This document shows positions 14,425 to 23,698 of a DNA stretch of 64,000 nt, one piece after another. Numbering within the stretch: the stretch's first letter is position 1; each line of letters opens with the position of its first letter. The notes under the pieces were generated by a model that made no database searches, had not been told where the DNA came from, and saw only the letters and a program-made list of their open reading frames with translations. Origin of the DNA: Syntrophothermus lipocalidus DSM 12680 (GTDB lineage Bacteria; Bacillota; Syntrophomonadia; Syntrophomonadales; Syntrophothermaceae); assembly GCF_000092405.1 (NCBI RefSeq), contig NC_014220.1, positions 1,984,001-2,048,000 on the forward strand, given 5' to 3'. Position numbers and translations under genes: made by a program.

Positions 14425-15471
14425 TCACCTTGGAGGCATGAGGCGGGCGTTCTCAGGAACAATTGTCCCCTCGTGCACTACGTAACGGCTCCCAATAACC
14501 GCACCTGGACTGACCGCGGCTCCGCGGCCGATGCGGCAGCGGCTGCCGATGACCGAGCCTCTGATAACTGCTTTCGCTTCTACCACCGTATCCTCCCAAA
14601 TCACAGCGTCCTCAAGCACCGCTCCGTCCCCAATGCGGCAGCCGGGCCCAATAACGACGCACCCTTTCAGCGTTACCCCGCGCCCGAGCTCCACCCTTTC
14701 GCCCACCAGAATATTCGTGACCCCCAGGGTACCTTGCAAAAGCTGCCCTTCTATGGGGCAATCCACCCTGCCTTCGAGCACATCCCTGTGGGCCTGGCGG
14801 TAGGCCTCGATGTCACCTACGTCGCACCAGTACCGGTCGATAGCGTGGCCGTAAAAAGGCGCCTTAATGCGCACCAGGTGGGGAAATACCTGGCGCCCGA
14901 AATCGTAAAACTCGCCCTCGGGTATGTAATCGAAAATTTCCCGTTCAAACACGTAGATCCCCGTGTTGACCAACCGGCTTAAGGCCTCTTCCCGGCGCGG
15001 CTTCTCCTGAAAACTCTGAATGAGGCCGTCCTCGCCCACGATGACGACCCCGTAGTGTTCCACCTCGTCCATCTCCCGCAGGGCAATGGTAGCAAGCGCG
15101 CCGTTCCTTTTGTGGGCTTCCACCAGGTCTGTCAGATTCACATCCGTCAGGGCATCACCGCTCATGACCACGAAAGTGTCGCCCAAAAACCACTCGCACC
15201 GGCGCACTCCTCCGGCGGTCCCCAGGAGTTCCTTCTCCTCCGAGTAGAGAAGGCTCACCCCGAACCTCGTCCCGTCACCGAAATGCTCCTTAATAACCGG
15301 CCCGTGGCAGTGCAGGTTGGCAATTATCTCCGTTATCCCGTGCTGGGCCAACAGCCCTATGATGTTTTCCATCACCGGCCGGTTGGCGACCGGCACCATC
15401 GGCTTCGGTAGCTCGGCCGTAAGCGGCATCAGCCGGGACCCAACCCCGGCTGCCATAATCATCGCCCGCAT
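14425..15471 (-). CDS. NDP-sugar pyrophosphorylase with left-handed beta-helix tail
   Basis: The enzyme couples a sugar 1-phosphate with NTP. The 348-residue protein starts MRAMIMAAGVGSRL, the nucleotide-binding loop, followed by PKPMVPVANRP and GDALTD (metal-binding Asp). After residue 240, hexapeptide repeats (VGERVELGRGVTLKGCVVIG and onward) form a left-handed beta helix. This layout fits mannose-1-phosphate guanylyltransferase or glucose-1-phosphate thymidylyltransferase relatives; the substrate is not decidable. A GTG at 15501 overlapping the upstream stop is an alternative start. Confidence 0.9.
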   Translation of the reverse strand: MRAMIMAAGVGSRLMPLTAELPKPMVPVANRPVMENIIGLLAQHGITEIIANLHCHGPVIKEHFGDGTRFGVSLLYSEEKELLGTAGGVRRCEWFLGDTFVVMSGDALTDVNLTDLVEAHKRNGALATIALREMDEVEHYGVVIVGEDGLIQSFQEKPRREEALSRLVNTGIYVFEREIFDYIPEGEFYDFGRQVFPHLVRIKAPFYGHAIDRYWCDVGDIEAYRQAHRDVLEGRVDCPIEGQLLQGTLGVTNILVGERVELGRGVTLKGCVVIGPGCRIGDGAVLEDAVIWEDTVVEAKAVIRGSVIGSRCRIGRGAAVSPGAVIGSRYVVHEGTIVPENARLMPPR

Positions 15472-15494
15472 ACCCGCCCTCGCTTTCACAGCTT

Positions 15495-15752
15495 TTACCA
15501 CTTTTCCAACTTCAAGCCTTCTATCGACTCACTGGGATCCACCTGCTCGCATCCTTCTTCAATTGCTCGTTCTATCTCACCAGCCTCGTCTGGGCTCAAA
15601 ATTCCCGCAAACCGTATAAGGTCATTCCCGGAGACCCCTTCTTGAGGAAACGAAGCCAACCTGCGAGCAAAATCAAGAACCAATCGCTGCATTTCGGGTG
15701 ACAGGCGAGCCAGCTCCCTCAAAATCTCGTCCGTAAGCGGCGCGGCATCCAT
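15495..15752 (-). CDS. Hypothetical small protein, antitoxin-like
   Basis: The ATG at 15752 lies after GGTGGGTGATTAAC. The 85-residue acidic protein has an N-terminal helix (LTDEILRELARLSPEMQRLVLDFARRL) and a C-terminal IERAIEEGCEQVDPSE segment. This pattern resembles short DUF2281/VapB-like antitoxin proteins, but no toxin gene is adjacent. It ends overlapping a possible start of the sugar-nucleotide gene. Confidence 0.65.
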   Translation of the reverse strand: MDAAPLTDEILRELARLSPEMQRLVLDFARRLASFPQEGVSGNDLIRFAGILSPDEAGEIERAIEEGCEQVDPSESIEGLKLEKW

Positions 15753-15818
15753 GTTAATCACCCACCGTTCTTCTTTCTCTCCCCCAGTATATCGCAACCC
15801 GTTCCTGGAGCAAACCGG

Positions 15819-16394
15819 CTAATTCACCATTCCATTTAGTAATATATCCATAGCCTGGCGGGCGAGGAGCGAGGGATCAGCTTCCTGGCCCTCCATAACG
15901 ATGGGCACGATGAGTGAGGTCATGGCCCCGATAAAAATGGAGGCGGCAATCGCGGCATCCACCGGGCGGAACTCGCCCCGTTCGATACCCTCCTCGAAAA
16001 GCGCCCGCATTCGTTCCAGCTTGGCTTTTCGCTGTTCGTATATCCAGAAGGCCAATTCCTGGTCATAGCCCACCCCGTCCGCGAAAGCCACCCGGGCGAA
16101 TCTCGCGTTTTGGGAAATGAAGTCCAGGTGAAGTTCTAAGAGGAGCCGCAACCGCTCGACTACCGTCTGCCCCTCTTCCCTGACTGACTGGAGACGCTCG
16201 TAATACCTCCCCAAAACCGCCCGGAACATCTCCTGGAACAGCTCGAGCTTGCTGGCAAAATACTCGTAGACCGTGCCCTTGCCGACTCCCGCTCGGGCCG
16301 CTATCTCCTCGATGCGAGCCTGATGGTAGCCCTTTTCGGCAAACACGGTCACCGCCGCCTCCAGTATCCTTTCCCGTTTGGTCCCTTCGCTCAC
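15819..16394 (-). CDS. TetR/AcrR-family transcriptional regulator
   Basis: GTG at 16394 is preceded by AGGAAGGTGGGGCGGA; the longer frame is repeat DNA. The 191-residue protein has an N-terminal HTH (residues 6-52: RERILEAAVTVFAEKGYHQARIEEIA, VGKGTVYEYF) and a helical ligand-binding domain. It lies at the 3' end of the efflux genes on the same strand, so it is the natural candidate repressor of the efflux promoter at 22.37 kb, which contains a palindrome in its spacer. Confidence 0.88.
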   Translation of the reverse strand: MSEGTKRERILEAAVTVFAEKGYHQARIEEIAARAGVGKGTVYEYFASKLELFQEMFRAVLGRYYERLQSVREEGQTVVERLRLLLELHLDFISQNARFARVAFADGVGYDQELAFWIYEQRKAKLERMRALFEEGIERGEFRPVDAAIAASIFIGAMTSLIVPIVMEGQEADPSLLARQAMDILLNGMVN

Positions 16395-16413
16395 TCCGCC
16401 CCACCTTCCTATA

Positions 16414-16656
16414 AGCCACTGATTGACACAGATGGGGCACAGATTAACACAGATGTAATCAATAATTAACATAATGATAATCATTTATAAATAACGTGAT
16501 ATTTCAGCGAGTAAATCGCGCCCAATTCGCGAATACGATGGATTGCGCCTCATTCTACATCTGCTGTCTGCGTTAATCAGCGTCAAACTAATAAAAATTA
16601 TCTGTGTAAATCCGTGAAAATCTGTGTTCATCTGTGGCTTGTGTTTATCTGTGGCT
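16414..16656. repeat. Dispersed repeat, inverted pair 4
   Basis: The left arm is 16414-16460 (AGCCACTGATTGACACAGAT) and the right arm 16564-16656 (CTGCGTTAATCAGCGTC ... CATCTGTGGCTTGTG). It separates the tetR gene from the RND gene and provides the RND stop codon. Confidence 0.85.
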
Positions 16657-19600
16657 CTTAATCCAGCCGCCGATCTTGCGCCCGTAGTCGTCGAATATCG
16701 TATATACTACCGGCACCAAGACCAGGGTAATCACCGTCGATGCCGTCAATCCCCCGATGACCACAGTCGCCAGGGGTGCCTCTAGTTCTCCCCCTTCACC
16801 CAAGCCCAAGGCCAGCGGGAAAAGGGCGATGATGGTACAGAGGGCCGTCATCAATACCGGGCGCAGTCTTACGGCCCCGGCTTCCTCTATGGCCTGGTTC
16901 CGCTCCATTCCCCGTTCCCGCAGGGTCTTGATATAGTCGACTAAAACGATGGCATTCGAGACCGCGATACCCACCAGCATGATGACCCCGATGAAGGCGA
17001 CCACGTTGAAGGTTCTGCCCGTAACCGCCAGCCCGAAAGCCCCGCCGATGAAACAGGTCGGCACCGAGAACATGATAACGAACGGGTCGAAGAAAGATTC
17101 GTACTGGATGGCCATGACCGCGTACACCAGGACCACCGCCAAAAGCAGGGCGTACAAAAGGCTCTGGAAGGACTCCACCATCTCCTTGTTTTCCCCCGTG
17201 TACTTGACGGTGTAACCCGTAGGCAGCACCAGTTCTTTATCCATACGTTTTTGGATGTCCCGTATCACGCTGTTGAGGTCGCGTCCGGAAATGTTGGCCG
17301 TTATCTGGGCAGTTCGTACCTGGTGGATCCTGGTAATGGTCATCGGCCCCCGCGCCAGTTCGAATTCGGCTACCTGGCTCAAAGGCACCTGGGCACCACT
17401 GGTTGTGGTTATCATAAGTGAACCCAGTTCCGACAAGTCATCCCGATCCGAGGGCTGGTAGCGGACGCGCACGTCGACTTCGTCCCCCTCTACCCGGTAG
17501 CGGGTGGCGACCGTGCCTTCGAAGGCCGCCTGCACCGTCTGCGCCACCTGGCCTGGCGTGATGCCGTAATAAGCAGCCTTGCGACGATCCACCTTGATCC
17601 TGACTTCGGGTTTGCCTTCCGTCAGATTCGATTGGACCTCCCGTGTACCTGCCACCGCGCGCACGATGTCAACCGCTTGGTCAGACAGCCCCTTGAGCAC
17701 CTCCAGGTCGTCACCCGAGATCTCAATATTCACCGGCGTAGAAGAAGTCATGCCGGTCATCATGGGGTCAACCTCGGTAACCGTGATCTTGGCCCCGGCA
17801 ATATCCCCTGTCTTCTTCCGGATTTCTTCTGCAATCTCGGCCGTAGAACGGCTGCGCTGGCTTTTCTTGCAGAGCATGACCTTCAAGGTAGAGGTGTCCG
17901 TGCTTGAGGCCCCGGTCATGTACATCATGCTGCCTTCTGAGCCGACACTGGTAAACACCGTGGTAACCTCGGGTATTGCTTTGACCAGTGCCTCGACCTT
18001 GGATGCTACTCGGTCAGTCTCTTGCAGCACTGTTCCTTTATCCATTTCTATGGTGATCCCTATCTGCCCGGCATCAGACTTGGGCAAAAACTCGGCTCCG
18101 ATGAGAGGCACCAGGGCTACGCTTGCTACCATCAGCACTGTTACGGTAACCACTATCAGCCGCCTGTGCCCTAAGGCCCAGCGGATGACCCGACGGTAGC
18201 GCTCGCCCAGGCTGTCGAGGAAAAGATAGAGCCGTGCCAGAACACGACGGGGGCCGGATAAACCTTCTTCCGTTTTCACCTCATGCACGATGTCCCCGGT
18301 CATCATCCGGCTGGAAAGGAGGGGAATGATAGTGAGGGCCACCACTAAGGAACTCAGTATCCCGAAAGATACAGTCATCGCCAGCGGTTTAAACAAAATG
18401 GCGGAGATGCCTTCCACGAACACCACCGGGAAAAACACGGCCACCGTAGTGAAAGTCGCGGCCATAACGGCGTTGCCGACTTCGGACGCCCCCTCCACGG
18501 CGGCCTGAACTGCAGGTTTGCCGGCCTGGCGGTGGCGGAATATGCTTTCCAGGACCACGATAGAGTCGTCCACGATGCGCCCGATGGCCAGAGCCACCCC
18601 GCCCATAGTCACCATGTTCATGGTCATTTTAGAAAAATACATCAAAAGGAAAGTGGCAACCACCGACAGCGGTATAGAAGTTGCGATGACCAGGGTGCTG
18701 GGCACGCTGCGCAGGAACACGTAAATGACTAGCATGGCCAGGAGCGCACCTTCCAGCATGGACCGCTTGATGGTACCCATCGATTGGTTTATGAAATCGG
18801 CCTGGTCGAAGACCACCCCGACCTCAATGCCGCCGGGAATGGTCTTGCTCAGCTCCTGCAAGGTCGCTCGAACCTTCTCCGACACCTTGACCGAGTTAGC
18901 ATCGGTCTGCTTCAGGATGTGGATGCCGATGCTGGGCTTTCCGTTTACCCGCGTGTACTGCTGGGCGTCTTTATAACCGTCGGTTATCTGGGCTACCTGG
19001 GAAAGCAGCACATTGGCTCCTGCAGGGGTAGTAACCGTCACGTTCTTGATGTCATCGATGTTTTCAAACTGCTGCAGGCTGCGGATGAAAAGCTGCCGGT
19101 CGCCGTGGTTTACAGTCCCTCCCGCCAGGTTGAAATTGTCAGCCCGCAGAACCTGGGTAATCTGGCTCATGGTCAAGCCGTAATTGGCGATCTTCACCGG
19201 GTCAACGTCCACTCTGACCTCACGGGTCACTCCACCGGTTAGGACCACCGAAGCTACCCCGTCGATCCGCTCCAGCTCCGGCTTAATCTTGTCTTCCACC
19301 AGGTCTTGCAATTGGGCAAGATCTGTACCGCCGGTAACCCCTATCTGGAGGACTGGCATCATGGTGGGGTCCATTTTCACCACCGTCGGTTTATCTACCC
19401 CGTCCGGCAGGTAGGTCTCGATCAAGGCCAGCTTTTCCCTCATGTTCAGGGTCGCAAAATCCATATCGGTGCCCCAGTTGAAGCGTACAATGACGATGGA
19501 CGAGCCCGGGGCCGACCAGGATTGTATCTCCTTCACGTTGCCCAGGGTACCCATGATGCTTTCGATAGGCCGCGACACCTGGGACTCCACCTCTTCCGGG

Positions 19601-19764
19601 CCGGCCCCGGAGTAGGTGGTTATGACTGCCGCCACCGGCAGTTTTATGTCAGGGTAGAGATCCACCGCCAGCCGGGAAAAAGCCACGATGCCGAGGACTA
19701 TCAGGACGCCCACCAAAATGGCCACCGTGACCGGGCGGTGAACTGCAAACCGCGAAAGCCTCAC
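16645..19764 (-). CDS. RND-family efflux pump permease (AcrB/HAE1 type)
   Basis: This inner-membrane proton-driven exporter is 1039 residues, normal for AcrB relatives. It has the N-terminal membrane helix after RFAVHRPVTVAILVG, PEEVESQVSRPIE, two periplasmic porter halves, GRIVDDSIVVLE in the fourth helix and a second membrane block near residues 860-1020. It overlaps the HlyD-type gene by 4 bp (ATGA), so both are translated together. The last residues (SHR, stop) are encoded by a dispersed repeat arm. Substrate unknown; a drug, solvent or lipid is possible. Confidence 0.95.
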   Translation of the reverse strand: MRLSRFAVHRPVTVAILVGVLIVLGIVAFSRLAVDLYPDIKLPVAAVITTYSGAGPEEVESQVSRPIESIMGTLGNVKEIQSWSAPGSSIVIVRFNWGTDMDFATLNMREKLALIETYLPDGVDKPTVVKMDPTMMPVLQIGVTGGTDLAQLQDLVEDKIKPELERIDGVASVVLTGGVTREVRVDVDPVKIANYGLTMSQITQVLRADNFNLAGGTVNHGDRQLFIRSLQQFENIDDIKNVTVTTPAGANVLLSQVAQITDGYKDAQQYTRVNGKPSIGIHILKQTDANSVKVSEKVRATLQELSKTIPGGIEVGVVFDQADFINQSMGTIKRSMLEGALLAMLVIYVFLRSVPSTLVIATSIPLSVVATFLLMYFSKMTMNMVTMGGVALAIGRIVDDSIVVLESIFRHRQAGKPAVQAAVEGASEVGNAVMAATFTTVAVFFPVVFVEGISAILFKPLAMTVSFGILSSLVVALTIIPLLSSRMMTGDIVHEVKTEEGLSGPRRVLARLYLFLDSLGERYRRVIRWALGHRRLIVVTVTVLMVASVALVPLIGAEFLPKSDAGQIGITIEMDKGTVLQETDRVASKVEALVKAIPEVTTVFTSVGSEGSMMYMTGASSTDTSTLKVMLCKKSQRSRSTAEIAEEIRKKTGDIAGAKITVTEVDPMMTGMTSSTPVNIEISGDDLEVLKGLSDQAVDIVRAVAGTREVQSNLTEGKPEVRIKVDRRKAAYYGITPGQVAQTVQAAFEGTVATRYRVEGDEVDVRVRYQPSDRDDLSELGSLMITTTSGAQVPLSQVAEFELARGPMTITRIHQVRTAQITANISGRDLNSVIRDIQKRMDKELVLPTGYTVKYTGENKEMVESFQSLLYALLLAVVLVYAVMAIQYESFFDPFVIMFSVPTCFIGGAFGLAVTGRTFNVVAFIGVIMLVGIAVSNAIVLVDYIKTLRERGMERNQAIEEAGAVRLRPVLMTALCTIIALFPLALGLGEGGELEAPLATVVIGGLTASTVITLVLVPVVYTIFDDYGRKIGGWIKSHR

Positions 19765-20921
19765 TTGTCAACGCCTCCTGCCACAACCTTTACCTTATCC
19801 CCGTCACGGATGAGGGTCGATCCCTTTACCACAACCGGCTCGCCAGCTTTGAGCCCTTCCGTAATCTCGGCCAGGTTCTCGTTCTCCACCCCTACGGTTA
19901 CGGGTCTCTCATGGGCCACGCTCTTCGAGTCCACCACGTACACCACCCGGCGGGCTCCCTTGGCCACGACTGCCTCCTGGGGAACCGCCACTACCTGGTG
20001 CCTGACCATGGTCGGCAGGTGCACCTCGGCAAACATCCCTGACTTTAGCATTCCTTTCGGGTTGTCGAGCAGGATCTTGACCGGGTATGTCTTCATGCGG
20101 CTGTCCGCCGTCGTAGCCACCGTGTCAACCGTTCCCGTGAACGGCTCCGGCGATGCCGCCTGCACGTAAACCTTAACCTGGGCTCCGGGCTTGACATAGC
20201 TTATCTCGGCTTCGGCCACGTTCACCTGGACCTCGAGCCGGGACGTGTTCGAGACGACCGTCACCGGGGTCTGGGCTGTCACGCTGTCTCCAGCGCTTAC
20301 ATTGACCGTTCCCACGGTACCGCCTACGGGAGACGGCACGTTGCAGTTGGCCAGGTTGCGGCGGGCGTTGTCCAGGTTAGCCTGGGCCCCAGCGATGCCG
20401 GCGTCGATCTGTTTCAAACCCGCCACCGCCGCTTCGTACTCGGTCTCAGCCCTTTCCAGGTCAGACTTGGACACAGCCCCCTGATCATACAAAAACCTGG
20501 TTCGATCCAGGGTCTGCTTCAGATTCGACAGCCGAACCTGGGCCCCTTCCCTCTGAGCCACGAGCCCTGCCAGCTGCGCCTCGTAGGCCCGGATCTGGTA
20601 CTCCAAGTCACCGGAATCAAGCCGGATCAGGGTCTGGCCCTGCGACACCCGGTCCCCCGGCTTGACCATGACTTCGACTACCTTCACTGCCCCGGCTGCC
20701 GCCGAGAGCTTGGGGTAGGCGACAGCTTCCTCTACTCCCCTCAAGGTTCCGCTGTATACCGCTATCTTCTCCACATCGGCCAGCCTGGCTTTTTCTACCT
20801 GAACCGGAATCTGGGCCGGCTCGACCGCCTCTTCTTTTTTATTGCCGCAGCCGGCTGCTCCTGTGCCTAAAAGAACCAGCACTACCAGCCCGGCCAAGAC
20901 CTTCCTAACCCTCTCCCACAA
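19761..20921 (-). CDS. Periplasmic adaptor (membrane fusion) lipoprotein of RND pump
   Basis: TTG at 20921 is favoured because AAGGAG lies 11 bp upstream; the GTG at 20933 directly abuts that site. The product begins with a signal sequence ending in a lipobox (TGAAGC), so it is probably a lipoprotein. It then shows the MFP order: barrel-sandwich strand, a long helical hairpin (about 100-190), a second biotinyl half with LANCNVPSPVGGTVG, and a beta-barrel domain. It joins the RND permease to the TolC-like protein. Confidence 0.93.
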   Translation of the reverse strand: MWERVRKVLAGLVVLVLLGTGAAGCGNKKEEAVEPAQIPVQVEKARLADVEKIAVYSGTLRGVEEAVAYPKLSAAAGAVKVVEVMVKPGDRVSQGQTLIRLDSGDLEYQIRAYEAQLAGLVAQREGAQVRLSNLKQTLDRTRFLYDQGAVSKSDLERAETEYEAAVAGLKQIDAGIAGAQANLDNARRNLANCNVPSPVGGTVGTVNVSAGDSVTAQTPVTVVSNTSRLEVQVNVAEAEISYVKPGAQVKVYVQAASPEPFTGTVDTVATTADSRMKTYPVKILLDNPKGMLKSGMFAEVHLPTMVRHQVVAVPQEAVVAKGARRVVYVVDSKSVAHERPVTVGVENENLAEITEGLKAGEPVVVKGSTLIRDGDKVKVVAGGVDK

Positions 20922-20956
20922 CCCCTTCTCCACTCCTTTCTAGAATAAACCCTAAT

Positions 20957-21178
20957 TAGCCACAGACGATCACATATTTGGAACCACAGATGGACACTGA
21001 TGGGCACTGATTAACACAGATAACGAGTGGGAAACTAATATAAAACCCGTAGGGATGTTTCGAATGTCTGGTGGAGCACTAACAGGCGATTTCCAGAGAA
21101 ATCAGAGGTTCTAATAATTTCACCAAATGTCATCAGTGAACATCTGTGTTAATCTGTGTGCATCTGTGGCTTGTGGCT
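20957..21178. repeat. Dispersed repeat, inverted pair 5
   Basis: The left arm is 20957-21023 and the right arm 21130-21178 (ATCAGTGAACATCTGTG ... GCATCTGTGGC). It lies between the adaptor and TolC genes and starts within 10 bp of the TolC stop codon. Confidence 0.85.
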
Positions 21179-22321
21179 CTAGTTACTGCTCAGGCTCGAC
21201 AGATACGCCCATGGTTTCTCGAAGGCCAGCTTCATGTAAGCGTGCTGGCAAGCCAGGTTGTAAGCGGTGTACTGAGCCTCGGCCAGCGACTTCTCGGCGG
21301 CCGCCACCTCGGCCGAAGTAGCAAGGCCCACCTCGTACTTGGCCTTCACCACCTTCAGGTTCTCCTGGGCCGCCCGCACCGCTTCCTGCGCCCCGGAGTA
21401 TGATTCCTCCAGGTTCTTCACCCCGTAATACAGCGACCTGGTAATCCGCTCGAACATCTCCTTGGTCGTCAGGGCATCCAGCTCCGCTTGTTCCACTTCG
21501 ATCTTGCGGGCCTGGTAAGGCCGGTACTCACCGGTGTACAGGGTCATGTCTTCCAGGTATTTCTTCATGGTCACGGTCTCCTGGGCCAGCCACACGGTCG
21601 GGCAGGATTCCAGGACCTTCTCCACCTCGTAGTCCAGGTTTGTGATCTCCAGGGCCTTGAAGTCCACCTTATCGGTGAGAACGGGGCGGTCTTCCGGCCA
21701 TAGGCCAACCAGCTGGTTCAAAAGGACATACCCCTTATCTAGGTCATTTTGTGCTGCGTTCAGGGTCGCCTGGGCCGCCTGGTACTGCGCCTCCGCCGCC
21801 GTCAGGGCCGCCTGGGTGCCCATCCCCACGTTGTACAGGGCTCGGGCCACCTGAAGCTGCTTGCGCGCGCTGTCCAGCGCAGCTTCTGCCGACTGCACCT
21901 TGTCCTGGGTAGCCAGAACGTCGAAGTATTTTTTGCAGGTATCTAGAGCCACCTTATCCTGTTCTGCCGTCAGCGATTTCTTGCTCATGCGCCAGGAAAG
22001 ATCAGCGCTGAGTAGCTGAGCCCAAGCCACCTCCACCAAGGCGTTCCCCGGGGGCTCGGTCGGAGTGTAGTCGAGCTGGTCTGAGCGGTAGTTCCTCCAC
22101 TCCTCCGTGCGGTCTACCTCTTTCTCCGCCTTCTTCACGCTCTCCGACTGCGTCAGAGCGAGCTCGATGGCCCGGTTCAGGCTGAGCTCGGGAGTTGCCG
22201 GCTCCTTGGCCTGCGCCACCTGCCAGCCTCCTTGCACGACCAGCAGGGCAAAAGCCAGCCCCAGGCTCAGGATCCCCTTGCCCACCCGTACCTTCCTCAA
22301 CAACTTTGACCAACGCTTCAT
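21179..22321 (-). CDS. TolC-family outer membrane efflux protein
   Basis: The ATG at 22321 follows GGGGAGGATACATACA. The 380-residue product has a signal peptide ending near WQVAQA and two TolC repeats rich in long coiled helices (about 90-200 and 270-370), for example LARALYNVGMGTQAALTAAEAQ-like and KYEVGLATSAEVAAAEKSLAEAQ. It is the first gene of the tolC-hlyD-RND set. TolC proteins form exit ducts across an outer membrane, so its presence in a Firmicute suggests a diderm envelope or an atypical role. Confidence 0.88.
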   Translation of the reverse strand: MKRWSKLLRKVRVGKGILSLGLAFALLVVQGGWQVAQAKEPATPELSLNRAIELALTQSESVKKAEKEVDRTEEWRNYRSDQLDYTPTEPPGNALVEVAWAQLLSADLSWRMSKKSLTAEQDKVALDTCKKYFDVLATQDKVQSAEAALDSARKQLQVARALYNVGMGTQAALTAAEAQYQAAQATLNAAQNDLDKGYVLLNQLVGLWPEDRPVLTDKVDFKALEITNLDYEVEKVLESCPTVWLAQETVTMKKYLEDMTLYTGEYRPYQARKIEVEQAELDALTTKEMFERITRSLYYGVKNLEESYSGAQEAVRAAQENLKVVKAKYEVGLATSAEVAAAEKSLAEAQYTAYNLACQHAYMKLAFEKPWAYLSSLSSN

Positions 22322-22366
22322 TGTATGTATCCTCCCCTGTCCGAAATACAGTCCTCTCTACCGTTC

Positions 22367-22395
22367 AGTATACTCCCGACCGACCGACCGGTCAA
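22367..22395 (-). promoter_or_regulatory. Efflux operon promoter with operator in the spacer
   Basis: On the minus strand, TTGACC (-35, complement of 22390-22395) and TATACT (-10, complement of 22367-22372) are 17 bp apart. The spacer reads GGTCGGTCGGTCGGGAG and includes the palindrome GACCGGTC (22386-22393), a likely TetR operator. Confidence 0.75.
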
Positions 22396-22412
22396 CCGGG
22401 TATTGACGATAA

Positions 22413-22433
22413 TAGACGCAGATTAACGTAGAT
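22413..22433. repeat. Dispersed repeat, single short arm
   Basis: GACGCAGATTAACGTAGATG is one unit of the dispersed family without a visible partner, just upstream of the efflux promoter. Confidence 0.6.
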
Positions 22434-22508
22434 GAGCAATAATGTACCACGTGAGATGAATGAACACTAATGTACTGGGTTATGCAGTGAAACCACCGCA
22501 CAATTAGT

Positions 22509-22534
22509 GAAAAAACCCGGAACAAATCCGGGTT
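22509..22534 (-). terminator. Rho-independent terminator of darG
   Basis: On the minus strand AACCCGG and CCGGGTT pair around seven bases and are followed by TTTTTTCAC. Confidence 0.85.
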
Positions 22535-22574
22535 CGAACGTAACCAAATGCCTGTATGTTGCTCAACCGCATCA

Positions 22575-23687
22575 TCATTCACCATAGAGCCGCAAGTTCA
22601 TACTCGCCCTGACCTGAGCCCATCCAAGGGCTGCTAGATTTCGTATAGCAACCGCTACCTCGTTTTCGTCTAGAGGGGGCCTCCGGCGCTGTTTCCAGAG
22701 CATCACCTCATTCAAAACATCGCGTTCAGTGGGTTTTTCCCCCGTACGCTCCATAAGCTCGCTGTTTACATAAAGTACCGTGGCCACTATTTCGGCTTGA
22801 TTGGTCTTCATCCTCATGAAAAGGCTGACAATCCGATCTATGACACCACCCCATTGTTCTATTTGAGCCTGATACTTAGTTCTGACGTCCTTGTAGGCCG
22901 GGCCTACCCTCACTTCAATCATGCGTCCCAGCGGCTTTTCACAAATAAGCCCCATATTAACCAACCTGGTCATCAGTGCTTTCAGCCCAGGTGAAAAAGG
23001 TCCATAACTGCTGCGCCCAAACTGCAAACCGGTTGGTATTCCTTCCCGGGTCGAAACATATACTATTTTTTGAAATGTAACACGCCCTATTGGCCAGTGA
23101 TAAGGCTCTTCCTCCAGTCGCTTCAGAATTTCGACCAATACCAGCCACGCTGGGTTGAACTCCATCGTTTCCTCAGACCGATTCCTGCCGCGAGTTGGAC
23201 TCGACAAACTGCCCAAGAAATCGGCATCAAGTTGCCAATCAGGGGTGCCCGCCGGTACGTAAAGCTCAACTGGAATATCCATCCTGCTCAGAGCGCCATA
23301 CAGTATAGGCCCCATGACCCGCCACTCAAGCCCACCCTGCCCACATCCAAGAGGTGGCACTGCTAACGAAGTAATACCCCACTCCCTGTAGTGTTGTACA
23401 AGATAATCGAGCCCCTTGGTGATATCCTTCACCCTCGAAAGAGAGCGCCAGTGGCGTTTCGTCGGAAAGTTAAGAACCCAAGGAGGTACTAAAGACTTGT
23501 ATAGATATGGGTAGCCCACGCGAACCTCATTGCGGGCACATCTTGCTTGGTAGTCTGCAAACATTTCGGGAAAACGTTTCTTGAACTCCAACGCTATGCC
23601 TTTGCCCATTACTCCAACACAGTTGACCGTATTGACCAACGTCTGCGCTTGGGACTCAAATATATCGCCCACAACTACCTTAACCAT
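22575..23687 (-). CDS. darG: DarG-type macrodomain antitoxin
   Basis: DarG removes ADP-ribose from DNA and neutralises DarT. The 370-residue protein has an N-terminal macrodomain (about 1-155) with NTVNCVGVMGKGIALEFKKRFP and PPLGCGQGGLEW, which form the ADP-ribose pocket. A C-terminal domain (about 175-370) matches the extra DarG domain that binds the toxin. It lies 11 bp downstream of the DarT gene on the same strand and ends at a terminator. Expected length for DarG is about 350 residues. Confidence 0.9.
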   Translation of the reverse strand: MVKVVVGDIFESQAQTLVNTVNCVGVMGKGIALEFKKRFPEMFADYQARCARNEVRVGYPYLYKSLVPPWVLNFPTKRHWRSLSRVKDITKGLDYLVQHYREWGITSLAVPPLGCGQGGLEWRVMGPILYGALSRMDIPVELYVPAGTPDWQLDADFLGSLSSPTRGRNRSEETMEFNPAWLVLVEILKRLEEEPYHWPIGRVTFQKIVYVSTREGIPTGLQFGRSSYGPFSPGLKALMTRLVNMGLICEKPLGRMIEVRVGPAYKDVRTKYQAQIEQWGGVIDRIVSLFMRMKTNQAEIVATVLYVNSELMERTGEKPTERDVLNEVMLWKQRRRPPLDENEVAVAIRNLAALGWAQVRASMNLRLYGE

Positions 23688-23698
23688 ATAGAATCCTC

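Noticed and set aside
16949-19414. Several long plus-strand frames opposite the RND permease
   Set aside because: They are antisense shadows of a high-GC conserved gene with a full set of RND motifs.
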